A DNA stretch of 64,000 bases. Source: Yoonia maritima. GTDB lineage: Bacteria > Pseudomonadota > Alphaproteobacteria > Rhodobacterales > Rhodobacteraceae. The position numbers and the translations under genes are program-made. Of the stretch, positions 19,039 through 28,563 are shown in pieces (the first letter of the stretch is position 1; each line of letters opens with the position of its first letter). The notes beneath the pieces were generated by a model. The model did no database searches. It saw only the letters and a program-made list of their open reading frames with translations, and was not told the DNA's origin. The stretch spans positions 79,796 to 143,795 of the forward strand of contig NZ_PVTP01000011.1 in assembly GCF_003003285.1 (NCBI RefSeq), read 5' to 3'.

Positions 19039-19525
19039 CTTTTGCTTTCTCTGCTTCCGCGCGGCGTGCCAGCTCCGAACGGTAGAGCGCAACGAAATCA
19101 ATTGTTTCTAGGTTAAGCGCTGGGAAACCACCGTCGCGTGTGATGTCGCTGACGATGCGGCGCAGGAATGGGAAAGTGATGCGTGGGCATTCGATCAGCA
19201 GATATGGGTGCATCTGCTCTTCTGGGACACCTTCGACGTGGAAAACGCCAGCATATTCGATTTCCAGAACGAACAGTGGCTCGCCTTTGTCTTTAGTTTT
19301 GCTGGTGATGTTTAGTTTTGTGATGACTTCGTACTGGTTGTCTGCAGTACGCTTGCGCGCATCTAGGTTCACCTGAACCTGAATTTCTGGTTGGGCTTCG
19401 CCAGAAACACCTTTTTGCGCAAGGATATTTTCGAAAGACATGTCACGGATGTACTGTGCCATTACACGGCTTTTGACCTGCGCGGGTTGTGCCGCAGCGG
19501 CACCGTTTTCGGGGGTATCAGACAT
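19031..19525 (-). CDS. secB: Protein-export chaperone SecB
   Basis: 164 residues. Family segments are QYIRDMSFENILAQKG, VQVNLDARKRTADNQYEVITKLNITSK, FVLEIEYAGVFHVEGVP and ITFPFLRRIVSDITRDGGFPAL. SecB keeps preproteins unfolded and hands them to SecA. The N-terminal extension rich in Ala and Pro is typical of alphaproteobacterial SecB. It sits next to dnaQ, as in many origin-proximal clusters of this class. Confidence 0.97.
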   Translation of the reverse strand: MSDTPENGAAAAQPAQVKSRVMAQYIRDMSFENILAQKGVSGEAQPEIQVQVNLDARKRTADNQYEVITKLNITSKTKDKGEPLFVLEIEYAGVFHVEGVPEEQMHPYLLIECPRITFPFLRRIVSDITRDGGFPALNLETIDFVALYRSELARRAEAEKAKVN

Positions 19526-19583
19526 TATAAACTGCTCCGGTTAAATTCTGTTGGCGTTTTCCTAACAGCCAATGTCCTAAGGC

Positions 19584-20063
19584 TCAATGCTGGGTCCACC
19601 CTGATGGCGGATGTGTTGGTTTTTTGTCTCCGGTCACGTCCTGAAATTCACCATCAATGACCTGATCATTGGGTTGTTGTGTGCGTTGCTGGTTGGAAGT
19701 TTCTGTAAAGCTAGCGACCTTGATCTTTGAACGGCCCCAGACAAATGCTGCTTGGCGTACCTTTGGTATCAATAGGGAAAGCCCTACAATATCTGTGAAA
19801 AAACCCGGTGTTAGTAAAAGAGCCCCTGCGAACAAGATCATCGCCCCATTTGCCAATGGTTCGGACGGATCTTGGAGTTCAGAAAAAGATTGTTGAAGTT
19901 TTCCAAGTTCACGCAGGCCCTGTTGTTTTACCAAATATGACCCGGCGATTGCCGTTGTCAGAACAATTAAAAGAGTCCACCAAACACCAATGGCGCCGCC
20001 AACTTGGATGAATAACGAGATTTCGATCATTGGGACTGCGATGAATGCGATCAATAGCCACAT
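19584..20063 (-). CDS. fxsA: FxsA family membrane protein
   Basis: 159 residues starting MWLLIAFIAVPMIEISLFIQVGGAIGVWWTLLIV (three segments in two helices), with the FxsA signature of a QQGL turn and GALLLTPGFFTDIVGLSLLIPKVR later. The C-terminal third is polar and cytoplasmic. FxsA is a cytoplasmic-membrane protein first known for relieving F-plasmid exclusion of phage T7; its own cellular role is not settled. It is divergent from the Tim44-like gene. Confidence 0.9.
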   Translation of the reverse strand: MWLLIAFIAVPMIEISLFIQVGGAIGVWWTLLIVLTTAIAGSYLVKQQGLRELGKLQQSFSELQDPSEPLANGAMILFAGALLLTPGFFTDIVGLSLLIPKVRQAAFVWGRSKIKVASFTETSNQQRTQQPNDQVIDGEFQDVTGDKKPTHPPSGWTQH

Positions 20064-20173
20064 AGTGGGCGCCTTTCTTAACTTGTTCCGGGCAAGGTGG
20101 ACTTGGCCCTATACAGCCCCTACATAGGGTTGGAACGGGTATGTTTCCATGCCCCACCCTAATTGAGGTCCGA

Positions 20174-20833
20174 ATGAACTCTGTTATTGAACTTTTGGTA
20201 TTGGCTGGCATTGCCGTCTTTTTGATCCTGCGCTTGCGGGGTGTTCTGGGCACGCGCGAAGGTTTCGAAAAACCTGTCGTACGCCCGTCACAAGATGATC
20301 GGCGTGGAAAAAGGCCTGATCTTGAGCTTGTGAAAGACGGTCCTGATCTGGATATCACCGATCACGTCACTGAAGGTAGCGCCGCAGCGACAGCGCTTGC
20401 CGCGATGAAGCGCGTTGATCCAACGTTTAATGTTTCGGAGTTCTTGGGCGGCGCACGTGCCGCTTATGAAATGATCCTGATGGCGTTTGAAAAAGGCGAT
20501 CTGGACGAAATCAAACCGTTTATCTCTGATGACGTTTACGAAGCTTTTGCTTTCGTTGTCGAAGACCGTAAACGCAAAGGTCTTACTGTTGACGCTACAT
20601 TCATCGGTGTCAGCGACATGACCTTGGCTGCGGCCGAATTCGATGCATCAAACAACGAAGCAGATATTTCTGTCCGCTTTAAGTCCGAGATGACTTCGGT
20701 CGTCCGCGATAACGGTGGTGACATCGTCGAAGGCAGCGACAAAGAAGTGAAACGCCAGAAAGATACTTGGACATTCTCGCGTCGGATGGATGCCGGTGAT
20801 CCAAACTGGAAACTGGTTGCGACTGGCGAATAA
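20174..20833 (+). CDS. Tim44-like domain protein (TimA)
   Basis: The start is ATG 20174, giving 219 residues; an upstream ATG at 20141 lacks support. One N-terminal membrane helix (SVIELLVLAGIAVFLILRL) is followed by a charged linker and a Tim44/MBA1-like domain from about residue 85 (FLGGARAAYEMILMAFEKG ... IKPFISDDVYEAF). Alphaproteobacterial proteins of this kind are related to mitochondrial Tim44, but their bacterial role is not well established. The frame is the same as that of mltA, from which it is separated by a stop and five codons. Confidence 0.87.
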   Translation: MNSVIELLVLAGIAVFLILRLRGVLGTREGFEKPVVRPSQDDRRGKRPDLELVKDGPDLDITDHVTEGSAAATALAAMKRVDPTFNVSEFLGGARAAYEMILMAFEKGDLDEIKPFISDDVYEAFAFVVEDRKRKGLTVDATFIGVSDMTLAAAEFDASNNEADISVRFKSEMTSVVRDNGGDIVEGSDKEVKRQKDTWTFSRRMDAGDPNWKLVATGE

Positions 20834-20848
20834 GGTGCAGGCAAGGCA

Positions 20849-21793
20849 ATGGCCGGACTGACATATAGGCAATTGTCCTTTGACGATTTGAACGATTGGG
20901 CGGCTGATGATCATCAGGCCGCCCTTGATGTTTTTCTGAACACCAGCGCGCATCTGACCAATGATAACTGGGGCGATATGGCGAATGCCGCGCAATCACC
21001 CCGTCAGTTTTTCGAAAGCCACTTTCAACCCGTTTTGATCGAAGACGGTGCACCGATGGTGTTCACCGGCTATTTCGAGCCGCAGCTTGCTGGATCGCGC
21101 ACAAAGTCTGAAGCATTTTCAATTCCCATCTATGCGTTGCCCGACGAACCGGCCAAATACACACGTCGGCAGATTGACGAAGACCAACCTCTTGCAGGGC
21201 GCGGTTTGGAAATTGCGTGGCTTTCTGACCCCGTCGATTTGTTCTTTCTGCAGGTCCAAGGATCAGGCCGCATTCAGCTACCCGATGGTACCATGATGCG
21301 CGTTGGCTTCGCAGGCAAGAATGGTCGGGAATATACATCCATCGGAAAGGTTCTTATTGCGCGGCGCGAACTGGCTGAAAGCGATGTGACCCCGGAATCC
21401 ATCCGTGACTGGGTTGCCCAAAACAGGACGAAGGGTCAGGCGCTTTTGTGGGAAAACGAAAGCTATGTCTTCTTCAAAGAAATAACCGAGGTTCCCGCAG
21501 ATCACGGCCCTTTGGGCGCATTAGGTGCTTCGATTACTGCGGGTAGATCAATCGCCGTTGATCCAGAAATCACCCCGCTTGGTGCGCCGGTTTGGATTGA
21601 AAAAGCTGGGACGCACCGTCTTATGACTGCCCAAGATATGGGATCGGCGATCAAGGGTGCTCAACGTGCCGACATATTCTTTGGCACTGGGAGCGAGGCT
21701 GGGCGTCTGGCTGGTCAGGTGAATGATGGCGGACGTATGGTTGTCTTGCTGCCAAATGATATGGCGCAGCGAATTTGCGGAAAGACGACCTGA
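20849..21793 (+). CDS. mltA: Membrane-bound lytic murein transglycosylase A (MltA)
   Basis: 314 residues. The MltA domain includes FTGYFEPQLAGSRTKSEAFSIPIYALP, DLFFLQVQGSGRIQLPDG and GREYTSIGKVL. The C-terminal 3D domain has SIAVDPEITPLGAPVWIE and TAQDMGSAIKGAQRADIFFGTG with the catalytic aspartates. MltA cleaves peptidoglycan glycan strands in the periplasm. Unusually, no signal peptide or lipobox is visible: the protein opens MAGLTYRQLSFDDLNDWA, and an in-frame stop (20831-20833) prevents extension. It overlaps the Smr gene by one base. Confidence 0.93.
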   Translation: MAGLTYRQLSFDDLNDWAADDHQAALDVFLNTSAHLTNDNWGDMANAAQSPRQFFESHFQPVLIEDGAPMVFTGYFEPQLAGSRTKSEAFSIPIYALPDEPAKYTRRQIDEDQPLAGRGLEIAWLSDPVDLFFLQVQGSGRIQLPDGTMMRVGFAGKNGREYTSIGKVLIARRELAESDVTPESIRDWVAQNRTKGQALLWENESYVFFKEITEVPADHGPLGALGASITAGRSIAVDPEITPLGAPVWIEKAGTHRLMTAQDMGSAIKGAQRADIFFGTGSEAGRLAGQVNDGGRMVVLLPNDMAQRICGKTT

Positions 21794-22380
21794 TGCGGCG
21801 GCCAAGAAACCTTTCTGAAGAAGAGCGTGCGCTGTGGGATAAAGTTGCCGAACGGGCAAAACCACTTGATCCGAAATCGCACGCTGCTGAAAAGGCACCG
21901 ATCAAGCCTAAACCAAAACCCCGTGATGTTGGCGGCACACCGATGCCAAACTTTAAGGTTGGACAAAAAGCAAATACGCACCGCCCCCATGATATTTTGC
22001 CCAGCATCACAGAACGACTAAGCCGTGCACCTGTACATATGGACCACAAATCATTCGGCAAAATGAAACGCGGTAAACTGGTGCCAGAGGCGCGGATCGA
22101 CCTGCATGGAATGACTATGAGCGAGGCACACCCCGAACTCGTTGCATTTATACTTGGGTCGCACTCGATCGGGCGTCGGTTGGTTTTGGTGATCACTGGC
22201 AAAGGCAAAGATCGTGATGATGGCGGAGCCATCCCAACTCGGCAGGGCGTTTTACGACACCAGGTCCCACAATGGCTTGCGCTTCCACCACTAAACCACG
22301 CGATCCTTCAAGTGACGCCAGCGCATTTGAAACACGGAGGCCACGGCGCGTATTATGTGTATTTACGCCGAAGCCGATAG
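21793..22380 (+). CDS. Smr domain protein
   Basis: The start is ATG 21793, which overlaps the mltA stop (TGATG), giving 195 residues; the upstream ATG at 21775 lies within mltA. The N-terminal half is basic and proline-rich and probably disordered. The C-terminal Smr domain carries the motifs RIDLHGMTMSEA, LVLVITGKGK and HGGHGAYYVYLRR. Small MutS-related domains are nicking endonucleases or RNA-processing nucleases. This one is not fused to MutS2, so its exact substrate is unknown. Confidence 0.9.
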   Translation: MRRPRNLSEEERALWDKVAERAKPLDPKSHAAEKAPIKPKPKPRDVGGTPMPNFKVGQKANTHRPHDILPSITERLSRAPVHMDHKSFGKMKRGKLVPEARIDLHGMTMSEAHPELVAFILGSHSIGRRLVLVITGKGKDRDDGGAIPTRQGVLRHQVPQWLALPPLNHAILQVTPAHLKHGGHGAYYVYLRRSR

Positions 22381-23598
22381 ACGGGTTTGCGCCTTTTTGA
22401 TCGCTGGAACCATGGCAAGTGACGCGATCACGAAAGTTGCTGAGTAAAACAAAAGCTGCGTATCGAATTCAAAGCCGAGATCAATCAACCAACCAGATAG
22501 TCCCGGGCCAATCGCGGACCCAAGTACCATCAAAGCAACCGCTGCTGATTTGATGGATCCTATGTGTGCGGTGCCGAAATATGTGCTCCATACGGAACCA
22601 GGTAACGTTGATTGACCGCCGCCAGCCAATCCCATCAGGATCACACCCAATGCGGACCAGGCTATCGTGGGGGCAAAGGCGTGAACGATGAATGCGACTG
22701 AGTATGGCAGTAGGTAGATCGGCAATAACCGCCCTACCCCGAATTTATCCACGGCCCAGCCAAACAGGAACGTGGAGCCCATGAATGTGAATGTCCCCAG
22801 TGGAAATACAGCAACGAATTTCAGATGCTCCCATCCTTTGATTTCTGCAAAGTGGACCTGATGAAACCAGAATGCAGTAGCGAGCATGGGGAACAACGCC
22901 ATCGCGGGGGCAAGTGTCCAAAATAGCGGGTGGCGTAATGCCTCGGCGCGAGTCCAGTGTCGTCCGTCCATGCCAACAGCAGTGTCGGACTTTGCCGAGG
23001 ATTGCGGAGTTCGTTCGAGTTTGAGCAATCTCCACAAGAGTGGGATCATGAGCAGAATGAAAACTGCGAATCCGACCCAAATTTTTCGCCATTCCATATG
23101 AGATTTTAGCCAGACGCTTGATAGCGGTAGCGCGGCTTCGGCAAGGATAAACCCAAGCGTTGATACAGCGAGCGCACGGCCACGTGTCGCGATGAACCAA
23201 CGTGAAATCGCCACGATCGAAATTGTGCTGCTCATGCCCTGGCCAAACAGGCGTAGGCAAAAGATGACAAAAACTAAGCCAAGCACATGTGTATTGAACG
23301 CCATGCCAAGGCAGGACAACGCCAACAATGTCAGAACGACAACACCCAAACTGCGGACGCGAAACCTGTCTGTCAAACCGCCTGCGTAAATCATGACCCC
23401 CGCTGACGTCATTGTGGCAATCATATAGATCAGCCCCCAATCGCCGTTGGATAGCCCGTATTCTTCGCGGATTTCTCCGGCAAAGACGGCGATCAGAAAC
23501 GTTTGGCCAAAGCTAGACAGGAACGATAAAATCGCGCCAACCCCAAGGAATGGCGCGTTTTCACGGATAAAACGGAAATAAGAGGCGAATGAATTCAT
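22363..23598 (-). CDS. MFS transporter
   Basis: ATG 23598 is preferred; a further in-frame ATG at 23619 adds seven polar residues. The protein has 411 residues and about twelve helices. The MFS loop signature appears as GGLTDRFRVRSLG after helix 2, and FGWAVDKFGVGRLLP is its second-half counterpart. The segment FCLRLFGQGMSSTISIVAISRWF resembles monocarboxylate and oxalate/formate antiporter relatives. The substrate is not identifiable. It converges on the Smr gene with an 18-base overlap. Confidence 0.9.
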   Translation of the reverse strand: MNSFASYFRFIRENAPFLGVGAILSFLSSFGQTFLIAVFAGEIREEYGLSNGDWGLIYMIATMTSAGVMIYAGGLTDRFRVRSLGVVVLTLLALSCLGMAFNTHVLGLVFVIFCLRLFGQGMSSTISIVAISRWFIATRGRALAVSTLGFILAEAALPLSSVWLKSHMEWRKIWVGFAVFILLMIPLLWRLLKLERTPQSSAKSDTAVGMDGRHWTRAEALRHPLFWTLAPAMALFPMLATAFWFHQVHFAEIKGWEHLKFVAVFPLGTFTFMGSTFLFGWAVDKFGVGRLLPIYLLPYSVAFIVHAFAPTIAWSALGVILMGLAGGGQSTLPGSVWSTYFGTAHIGSIKSAAVALMVLGSAIGPGLSGWLIDLGFEFDTQLLFYSATFVIASLAMVPAIKKAQTRLSASA

Positions 23599-23658
23599 AC
23601 GCCTTTGGTGATCCTGCACCGCCCAAAAGGAAAGCCCTAATGCAGGGGTGCAGCTAAA

Positions 23659-24966
23659 TCACAACACGTAGCGGCTGACATCCAAGGAACGGGACAATTC
23701 GCCAAGATGCTTTTCAACGAATGCGGCATCTACGGTGATAGCTTCACCACCGCGATCAGGCGCGTTGAAAGACAGGTCTTCGAATACGCGTTCCATCACG
23801 GTGTACAATCGCCGTGCCCCGATGTTTTCAACGGATTCATTGACCTCTGCCGCGATCTTGGCCAGTGCTTTGATCCCTTCGGGAGAAAACGTCACTATGA
23901 CTTCTTCCGTTTTCATCAGTGCGGTATACTGCAGCGTCAGTGCGTTGTCGGTTTCGGTCAGGATGCGGACAAAGTCGTCTTCAGTCAGGGCTTGCAGTTC
24001 AACACGGATCGGCAAACGGCCCTGTAGTTCAGGCAGCAAGTCTGATGGTTTGGCGACATGGAATGCGCCAGAGGCGATAAACAGGATGTGGTCTGTTTTG
24101 ATTGGGCCGTGTTTGGTTGAAACGGTTGTACCTTCGATCAATGGCAGTAGATCGCGCTGAACACCCTCGCGGGAAACATCAGCACCACGTGCGTCAGAGC
24201 GTGCGCAGACTTTGTCGATCTCGTCCAAGAAGACGATGCCATTTTGTTCAACTGCTTCTAGCGCGGCTTTGGTCACTGTCTCATCATCAAGCAGTTTGTC
24301 GGCTTCGTCTGCGATTAGCGCGTCATAGCTTTCTGCGACGGTCATCTTCTTCTTAACCGTGCGGCCACCGCCCATTTTGCCGAACAATTCGCCAATGTTC
24401 ATCATGCCGCCCATTCCGCCGGGCTGGCCAGGTATTTCAAAACCACCCAACGGGTTGGATGTGTCTGCCAGCTCCAGCTCGATCACGGTGTTGTCCAGTT
24501 CGCCAGCCTTCAGCTTGCGTCGGAACATTTCGCGGGTTCCATCGCGGGCATCGGTGCCAGCAACAGCTGTGATAACGCGGTCTTCGGCGGCTTGTTGTGC
24601 TTTGGCTTTGACGTCTTCGCGCATGTGCTCGCGCGTGTCCAAGATTGCAGTATCAACCAGATCACGGATGATTTGTTCAACGTCACGGCCGACGTAGCCG
24701 ACTTCGGTGAACTTTGTTGCTTCGACCTTGATGAATGGCGCACGGGCAAGTTTCGCCAAGCGGCGGCTGATCTCGGTTTTACCAACACCAGTGGGCCCGA
24801 TCATCAAAATGTTCTTTGGGTAAACTTCATCGCGCAAATCGTCGCCCAATTGCTTACGGCGCCAGCGGTTACGCAGGGCCACAGCCACGGCGCGTTTTGC
24901 GTCGTTCTGTCCAATGATAAACCGATCAAGTTCCGATACGATTTCACGTGGGGTGAGGTCAGTCAT
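23659..24966 (-). CDS. hslU: ATP-dependent protease ATPase subunit HslU (ClpY)
   Basis: The start is ATG 24966 ([20 protein letters not shown]), giving 435 residues, exactly the common length; the longer open frame to 25056 has no homology. Walker A is [17 protein letters not shown], Walker [11 protein letters not shown], and sensor segments follow. The I domain lies between them, and the C-terminus [12 protein letters not shown] is the tail that inserts into HslV. Together with HslV it unfolds and degrades proteins. It is not directly adjacent to hslV here: two other genes lie between. Confidence 0.97.
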   Translation of the reverse strand: MTDLTPREIVSELDRFIIGQNDAKRAVAVALRNRWRRKQLGDDLRDEVYPKNILMIGPTGVGKTEISRRLAKLARAPFIKVEATKFTEVGYVGRDVEQIIRDLVDTAILDTREHMREDVKAKAQQAAEDRVITAVAGTDARDGTREMFRRKLKAGELDNTVIELELADTSNPLGGFEIPGQPGGMGGMMNIGELFGKMGGGRTVKKKMTVAESYDALIADEADKLLDDETVTKAALEAVEQNGIVFLDEIDKVCARSDARGADVSREGVQRDLLPLIEGTTVSTKHGPIKTDHILFIASGAFHVAKPSDLLPELQGRLPIRVELQALTEDDFVRILTETDNALTLQYTALMKTEEVIVTFSPEGIKALAKIAAEVNESVENIGARRLYTVMERVFEDLSFNAPDRGGEAITVDAAFVEKHLGELSRSLDVSRYVL

Positions 24967-24974
24967 GTCAATCC

Positions 24975-26042
24975 TTACACATGGGATGGAGGCAGGCGGT
25001 GCAATGGAAAACCAGCCGGCAGCAAACGCAAAGTCCGCGCACGAATTTTTTCCCAAAAAGCACCTAAAAACAGCATGATTGCGCCAAGTAGCAGAACTGT
25101 TAGGGCGACGCCATCGCCATCCAGAACTGTGATTGCAACGGTCACGATATAGCCAATTGCCGTAATCAAAAATGACCGCCGGTCGATGATGATCGCAATA
25201 ACAGCGAAGATACCAAGCACAACAAATAGTCCAAAGTTTGCGGCCGACGTCCCTTGGTTCAAGAGAGTCAGGCCGATTGTGTTAATCAAAGCAGGCGCTG
25301 CAACGACATGCAGCCAAAACCCGTTCGTTGATCGCCGGGTGACGCGATGTGGGTCGCTCATATCGAACATCATGGCGACGGCAAAAACAATAAGCCCCAA
25401 CACCAGTGTGATCCACGCAAATGGTCCGCCAGCGGATAGCAAGAAAAGGTCTTTGAATTCGTTAATTTCGCCACCTTTGCTGGCGGTGAACACCATCGAG
25501 ACAACGAAAAACCCGATAGCAAGGATTGCCATCGCAAACGGTACGCGAAAGCGCCACCAATAGATTAGGAGCGAAATCAAACCTAGGAAAAGCGGAAGCG
25601 GGATGCTTTCGAAATTACCCTGACCAACCATAAACGGTTCGGCGAAATAGCTTAGAAAACCAAAGGTCGCGTTGATGATAAACATAATCGCAAGCGTCGA
25701 TGCGGGGCCGATCATGCGGCGCTTTCTGATGAAGTATTCTGACAGTAGCCAGATCGCGACAGCGCCAGCCAACGTAACGCCGATGACATAGCGTTTAAGG
25801 TCAACAATTTCGTCACCTAGCGCGAGCGTAGCAACCGAATACCAACCGATACCAAGAATAAATAATCCGATGATTATGAAGACTTCGTTGAAACCACGAA
25901 ACAGTTCGAACGGTTCATCGCCGGGCGACAGATCAGAACCTGATGTTTTCCGCTGTTGCGCAAGCTGCGCCAGATCAGCGGCTTGTCGTTCGGACAATAG
26001 GCCGCTGTTGATCGCAGCGCGTAGGTCATCTGTGTCAATCAT
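24975..26042 (-). CDS. Multi-pass membrane protein of unknown function
   Basis: I do not recognise a named family. ATG 26042 has AAAGGA six bases away and yields 355 residues, [20 protein letters not shown] at the start. A short helical cytoplasmic N-terminus (about 50 residues, ending near [12 protein letters not shown]) precedes some ten to twelve hydrophobic helices, with a basic C-terminal tail ([18 protein letters not shown]). The helix-rich layout resembles DUF2157-type membrane proteins. It ends eight bases before the hslU start, so hslU may be expressed from the same transcript. Confidence 0.75.
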   Translation of the reverse strand: MIDTDDLRAAINSGLLSERQAADLAQLAQQRKTSGSDLSPGDEPFELFRGFNEVFIIIGLFILGIGWYSVATLALGDEIVDLKRYVIGVTLAGAVAIWLLSEYFIRKRRMIGPASTLAIMFIINATFGFLSYFAEPFMVGQGNFESIPLPLFLGLISLLIYWWRFRVPFAMAILAIGFFVVSMVFTASKGGEINEFKDLFLLSAGGPFAWITLVLGLIVFAVAMMFDMSDPHRVTRRSTNGFWLHVVAAPALINTIGLTLLNQGTSAANFGLFVVLGIFAVIAIIIDRRSFLITAIGYIVTVAITVLDGDGVALTVLLLGAIMLFLGAFWEKIRARTLRLLPAGFPLHRLPPSHV

Positions 26043-26205
26043 CGGCATTCCTTTGCGTTCGTCACACCTAAGTGTTGTGGCATGCAACTCCAAGGGTGAC
26101 ACCTTCCTTTTGCCGTAAGTTGCAGCGCTTCACAAACGCGTGGGGATGATTGTTTGAAAACCAATGCGCTGTACGATTAGCAGCAACAGAAACAGGAGGT
26201 TTCCG

Positions 26206-26571
26206 ATGGATAGACGTTCTTTTATCACGGCGTTGCTAAGTACAGCAGCATTGCCAGCATTTGCAGGTGGCCATGGCCGTTTAGGTACATGGGGTGGCAT
26301 CAATGGCCATACGGTGACGGGCATCGCTGAAATCGCGGGAAGCGAGATCAACCTGCTTGATGATTTTGTGTTTGATGGCGCGCCGGACCCCAAAGTCGCG
26401 CTGGGCAAAGACGGGGTTTATGACCCCGCCACCATTATGGGACCGCTTGCCAGTGATACTGGTGCATCCCAATATATGGCCCCAGAGGGTATCGATACAT
26501 CAGCCTATAACGAGGTCTGGATTTGGTGCGAGGAATTCAACGTCGGTCTTGCCGTCGCACCAATCACTTAA
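26206..26571 (+). CDS. Secreted DM13-domain protein with a twin-arginine-like signal
   Basis: A near-perfect AGGAGGT site precedes ATG 26206. The 121-residue product starts [20 protein letters not shown], a signal peptide with an RR pair and a likely cleavage after AFA. The rest matches the DM13 domain: [18 protein letters not shown], then [21 protein letters not shown] and [17 protein letters not shown] with the single conserved cysteine. DM13 domains have been proposed to take part in redox chemistry. It converges on hslV with a 4-base overlap. Confidence 0.85.
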   Translation: MDRRSFITALLSTAALPAFAGGHGRLGTWGGINGHTVTGIAEIAGSEINLLDDFVFDGAPDPKVALGKDGVYDPATIMGPLASDTGASQYMAPEGIDTSAYNEVWIWCEEFNVGLAVAPIT

Positions 26572-27122
26572 CCGATGCTTTCGACTGTCAATTTGCCATT
26601 GGTATAAACACAAATATCAGCGGCAATTGCCATCGCCTTACGCGCAACTGCTTCGGCGTCCATGTCGCTGTCCATCATGGCGCGACCAGCAGCCAGCGCA
26701 AAGTTTCCGCCGGATCCGATGGCTGCGATATCATGTTCAGGTTCCAGAACATCGCCCGCCCCTGTAATCACAAACAGGTCTTTGCCATCGGTGACGATCA
26801 GCATCGCTTCTAGCTTTTGCAGATATTTGTCTGTGCGCCAATCTTTGGCAAGATCAACACTTGCGCGTGCCAGCTGACCGGGGGTTGCTTCTAGCTTTTT
26901 CTCGAGCCGTTCAAGCAGGGTAAACGCGTCAGCGGTCGAACCCGCAAAACCAGCGATCACATCTTGTCCGCCGGGTGACAGGCGACGCACTTTTCGTGCT
27001 GTGCCTTTGATCACAGTTTGGCCAAGGCTAACCTGCCCATCGCCAGCAATTACAACTTTACCATCCTTGCGCACACCGATGATCGTTGTGCCGTGCCAGC
27101 CGGGGAATTCTTCTTTACTCAT
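26568..27122 (-). CDS. hslV: ATP-dependent protease peptidase subunit HslV (ClpQ)
   Basis: The start is ATG 27122 (184 residues); the frame is open to 27173 but the extension is not conserved. After the short propeptide [11 protein letters not shown] comes the catalytic threonine of [28 protein letters not shown] and [18 protein letters not shown] follow, and [15 protein letters not shown] is the conserved GSGG loop. It forms the double-hexamer peptidase worked by HslU. It lies 1.6 kb from hslU, separated by the DM13 and membrane-protein genes. Confidence 0.97.
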   Translation of the reverse strand: MSKEEFPGWHGTTIIGVRKDGKVVIAGDGQVSLGQTVIKGTARKVRRLSPGGQDVIAGFAGSTADAFTLLERLEKKLEATPGQLARASVDLAKDWRTDKYLQKLEAMLIVTDGKDLFVITGAGDVLEPEHDIAAIGSGGNFALAAGRAMMDSDMDAEAVARKAMAIAADICVYTNGKLTVESIG

Positions 27123-27223
27123 CAATCTGCTCCTTGCGGGTTGGACACTATATGGCGGTGCGCGCGCGGGCAAACAACCCCGATGGGTTGCCGCCCGCCA
27201 GTCACCGGGCTAGCGTTCGCGGT

Positions 27224-28132
27224 ATGAGCGACGAAAACACTGTCACATTCTATTTGAACCCTAAACTGCGACGACAAGCCGAACGTGGTAACCATAATTT
27301 CATAAGGCAAGTATGCGCTGTGTTGAAAAGCGCTGGTTTAAAATTTGCTTATGATGGGAATGATGAACTTGGTCGTTTAAATGCAATGGCACGACCGGGG
27401 CGTAGTTTGTTTTTGATGGATGACCCTGTTGATGAACGCGGTCTTAGCTTTCGTAAGACGTATATCTATCCGTTTTGGCACATCGAAAAACAAAGCAAGC
27501 GTTGGGAATGGCCTGTCGCGCAAGAAACATTTGATACCAGCGCAGTGGATCACACCAAAGCAAAGAAGTTCCATCAACGGTGGTGCGAAAAACTGTTTGC
27601 AGGCGAAACCCGAAAAGAAGGGTTTGTATACATGCCTTTGCAGGGGCGTTTAACCGTGCGTCGTTCGTTTCAGTTTTGCAGTCCGATTGAGATGATTGAA
27701 ACAACGCTGCAACATGATCCTGACCGAAAAATTATCGCGACGCTTCACCCGTCAGAAAACTATAGCGATGATGATTTGACGGCGTTGAAGTCACTGGTTG
27801 ACGCGAACGGTCGGCTATCCATTCAACACCGTAGTGCGGACATATACCTGCATAATTGCGATTACATCGTGACGCAGAATTCCAGTCTTGGGTTTCACGG
27901 ATATTTCTTAGAAAAACCTGTGATCTTGTTTGGAAAAACTGATTTCCATCATATCGGGTTAAATGTGCAAACAATGGGCGTTGCCGAAGCATTTGCTGCG
28001 CGCACAGATCACACTCCAGACTACGCTGCCTATCTGTTTTGGTTTCTGCAACAACAGGCCATCAACGCAGGACGGCCAGAAACAGAAGAAACCATACGCA
28101 AAGTTTTGCAGGGTCACGGTTGGCCCGTCTGA
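27224..28132 (+). CDS. Capsule-synthesis-like (KpsS/KpsC family) protein
   Basis: ATG 27224 gives 302 residues; the frame is open further upstream but there it overlaps hslV. The C-terminal half has the Capsule_synth look: KIIATLHPSENYSDDDLTALKSL, then CDYIVTQNSSLGFHGYFLEKPVILFGKTDFHHI, where a conserved serine-rich loop and a late Gly-Lys segment resemble Kdo-transferase-type capsule proteins. No other capsule gene is in the window, so it may be a stand-alone cell-surface glycan enzyme. Family membership is likely; the function is an inference. Confidence 0.65.
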   Translation: MSDENTVTFYLNPKLRRQAERGNHNFIRQVCAVLKSAGLKFAYDGNDELGRLNAMARPGRSLFLMDDPVDERGLSFRKTYIYPFWHIEKQSKRWEWPVAQETFDTSAVDHTKAKKFHQRWCEKLFAGETRKEGFVYMPLQGRLTVRRSFQFCSPIEMIETTLQHDPDRKIIATLHPSENYSDDDLTALKSLVDANGRLSIQHRSADIYLHNCDYIVTQNSSLGFHGYFLEKPVILFGKTDFHHIGLNVQTMGVAEAFAARTDHTPDYAAYLFWFLQQQAINAGRPETEETIRKVLQGHGWPV

Positions 28133-28136
28133 AATG

Positions 28137-28161
28137 AAAAAGGGCGCCACAATGGGCGCCC
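28137..28161 (-). terminator. Rho-independent terminator of trxA
   Basis: A 7-bp GC stem (GGGCGCC / GGCGCCC) with a six-base loop, followed on the minus strand by five T residues, 23 bases after the trxA stop. The upstream plus-strand gene ends four bases before it. Confidence 0.85.
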
Positions 28162-28183
28162 ATAATTCATAATGTCAGACTGC

Positions 28184-28504
28184 TTAGATCGACTCGTCGA
28201 TCCAGCCCTGCAAAGCAGCTTTTGGTGCAGCACCTGTTTTGTTCGAAACGACTTCGCCGCCTTTGAACATGAACAGTGCTGGGATGCCGCGAACGCCAAG
28301 CTGTGAAGGCGAATTCGGGTTTTCGTCAACGTTTACTTTGACGATTTTTACTTTGCCATCATACTCGGCAGATAGCTCCTCAAGAGCTGGGCCGATTTGT
28401 TTACATGGGCCACACCATTCAGCCCAGAAGTCTACGACAACAGGAATATCTGACTGGCGTACTTCGGCGTCAAAGGTTGCGTCTGTTACTGCTACGGTTG
28501 CCAT
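28184..28504 (-). CDS. trxA: Thioredoxin
   Basis: 106 residues with the thioredoxin active site [19 protein letters not shown] (CGPC at about residues 31-34), [29 protein letters not shown] with the cis-proline, and a final helix. It is a cytoplasmic disulfide reductase that serves ribonucleotide reductase and other partners. It follows addA by 59 bp and ends at a strong terminator, so it could be the last gene of the tsaE-to-addA operon or have its own promoter. Confidence 0.98.
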   Translation of the reverse strand: MATVAVTDATFDAEVRQSDIPVVVDFWAEWCGPCKQIGPALEELSAEYDGKVKIVKVNVDENPNSPSQLGVRGIPALFMFKGGEVVSNKTGAAPKAALQGWIDESI

Positions 28505-28563
28505 TGGGTCACTCCTTGGCGAATGTCATTGGACGCTGAACCTATGTACCCATCGTGGATTGG

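Noticed and set aside
24940..24952. TTTCACGTGG similar to parS at the hslU 5' end
   Set aside because: Fewer than ten bases match and the palindrome is broken; it lies in conserved hslU coding sequence.
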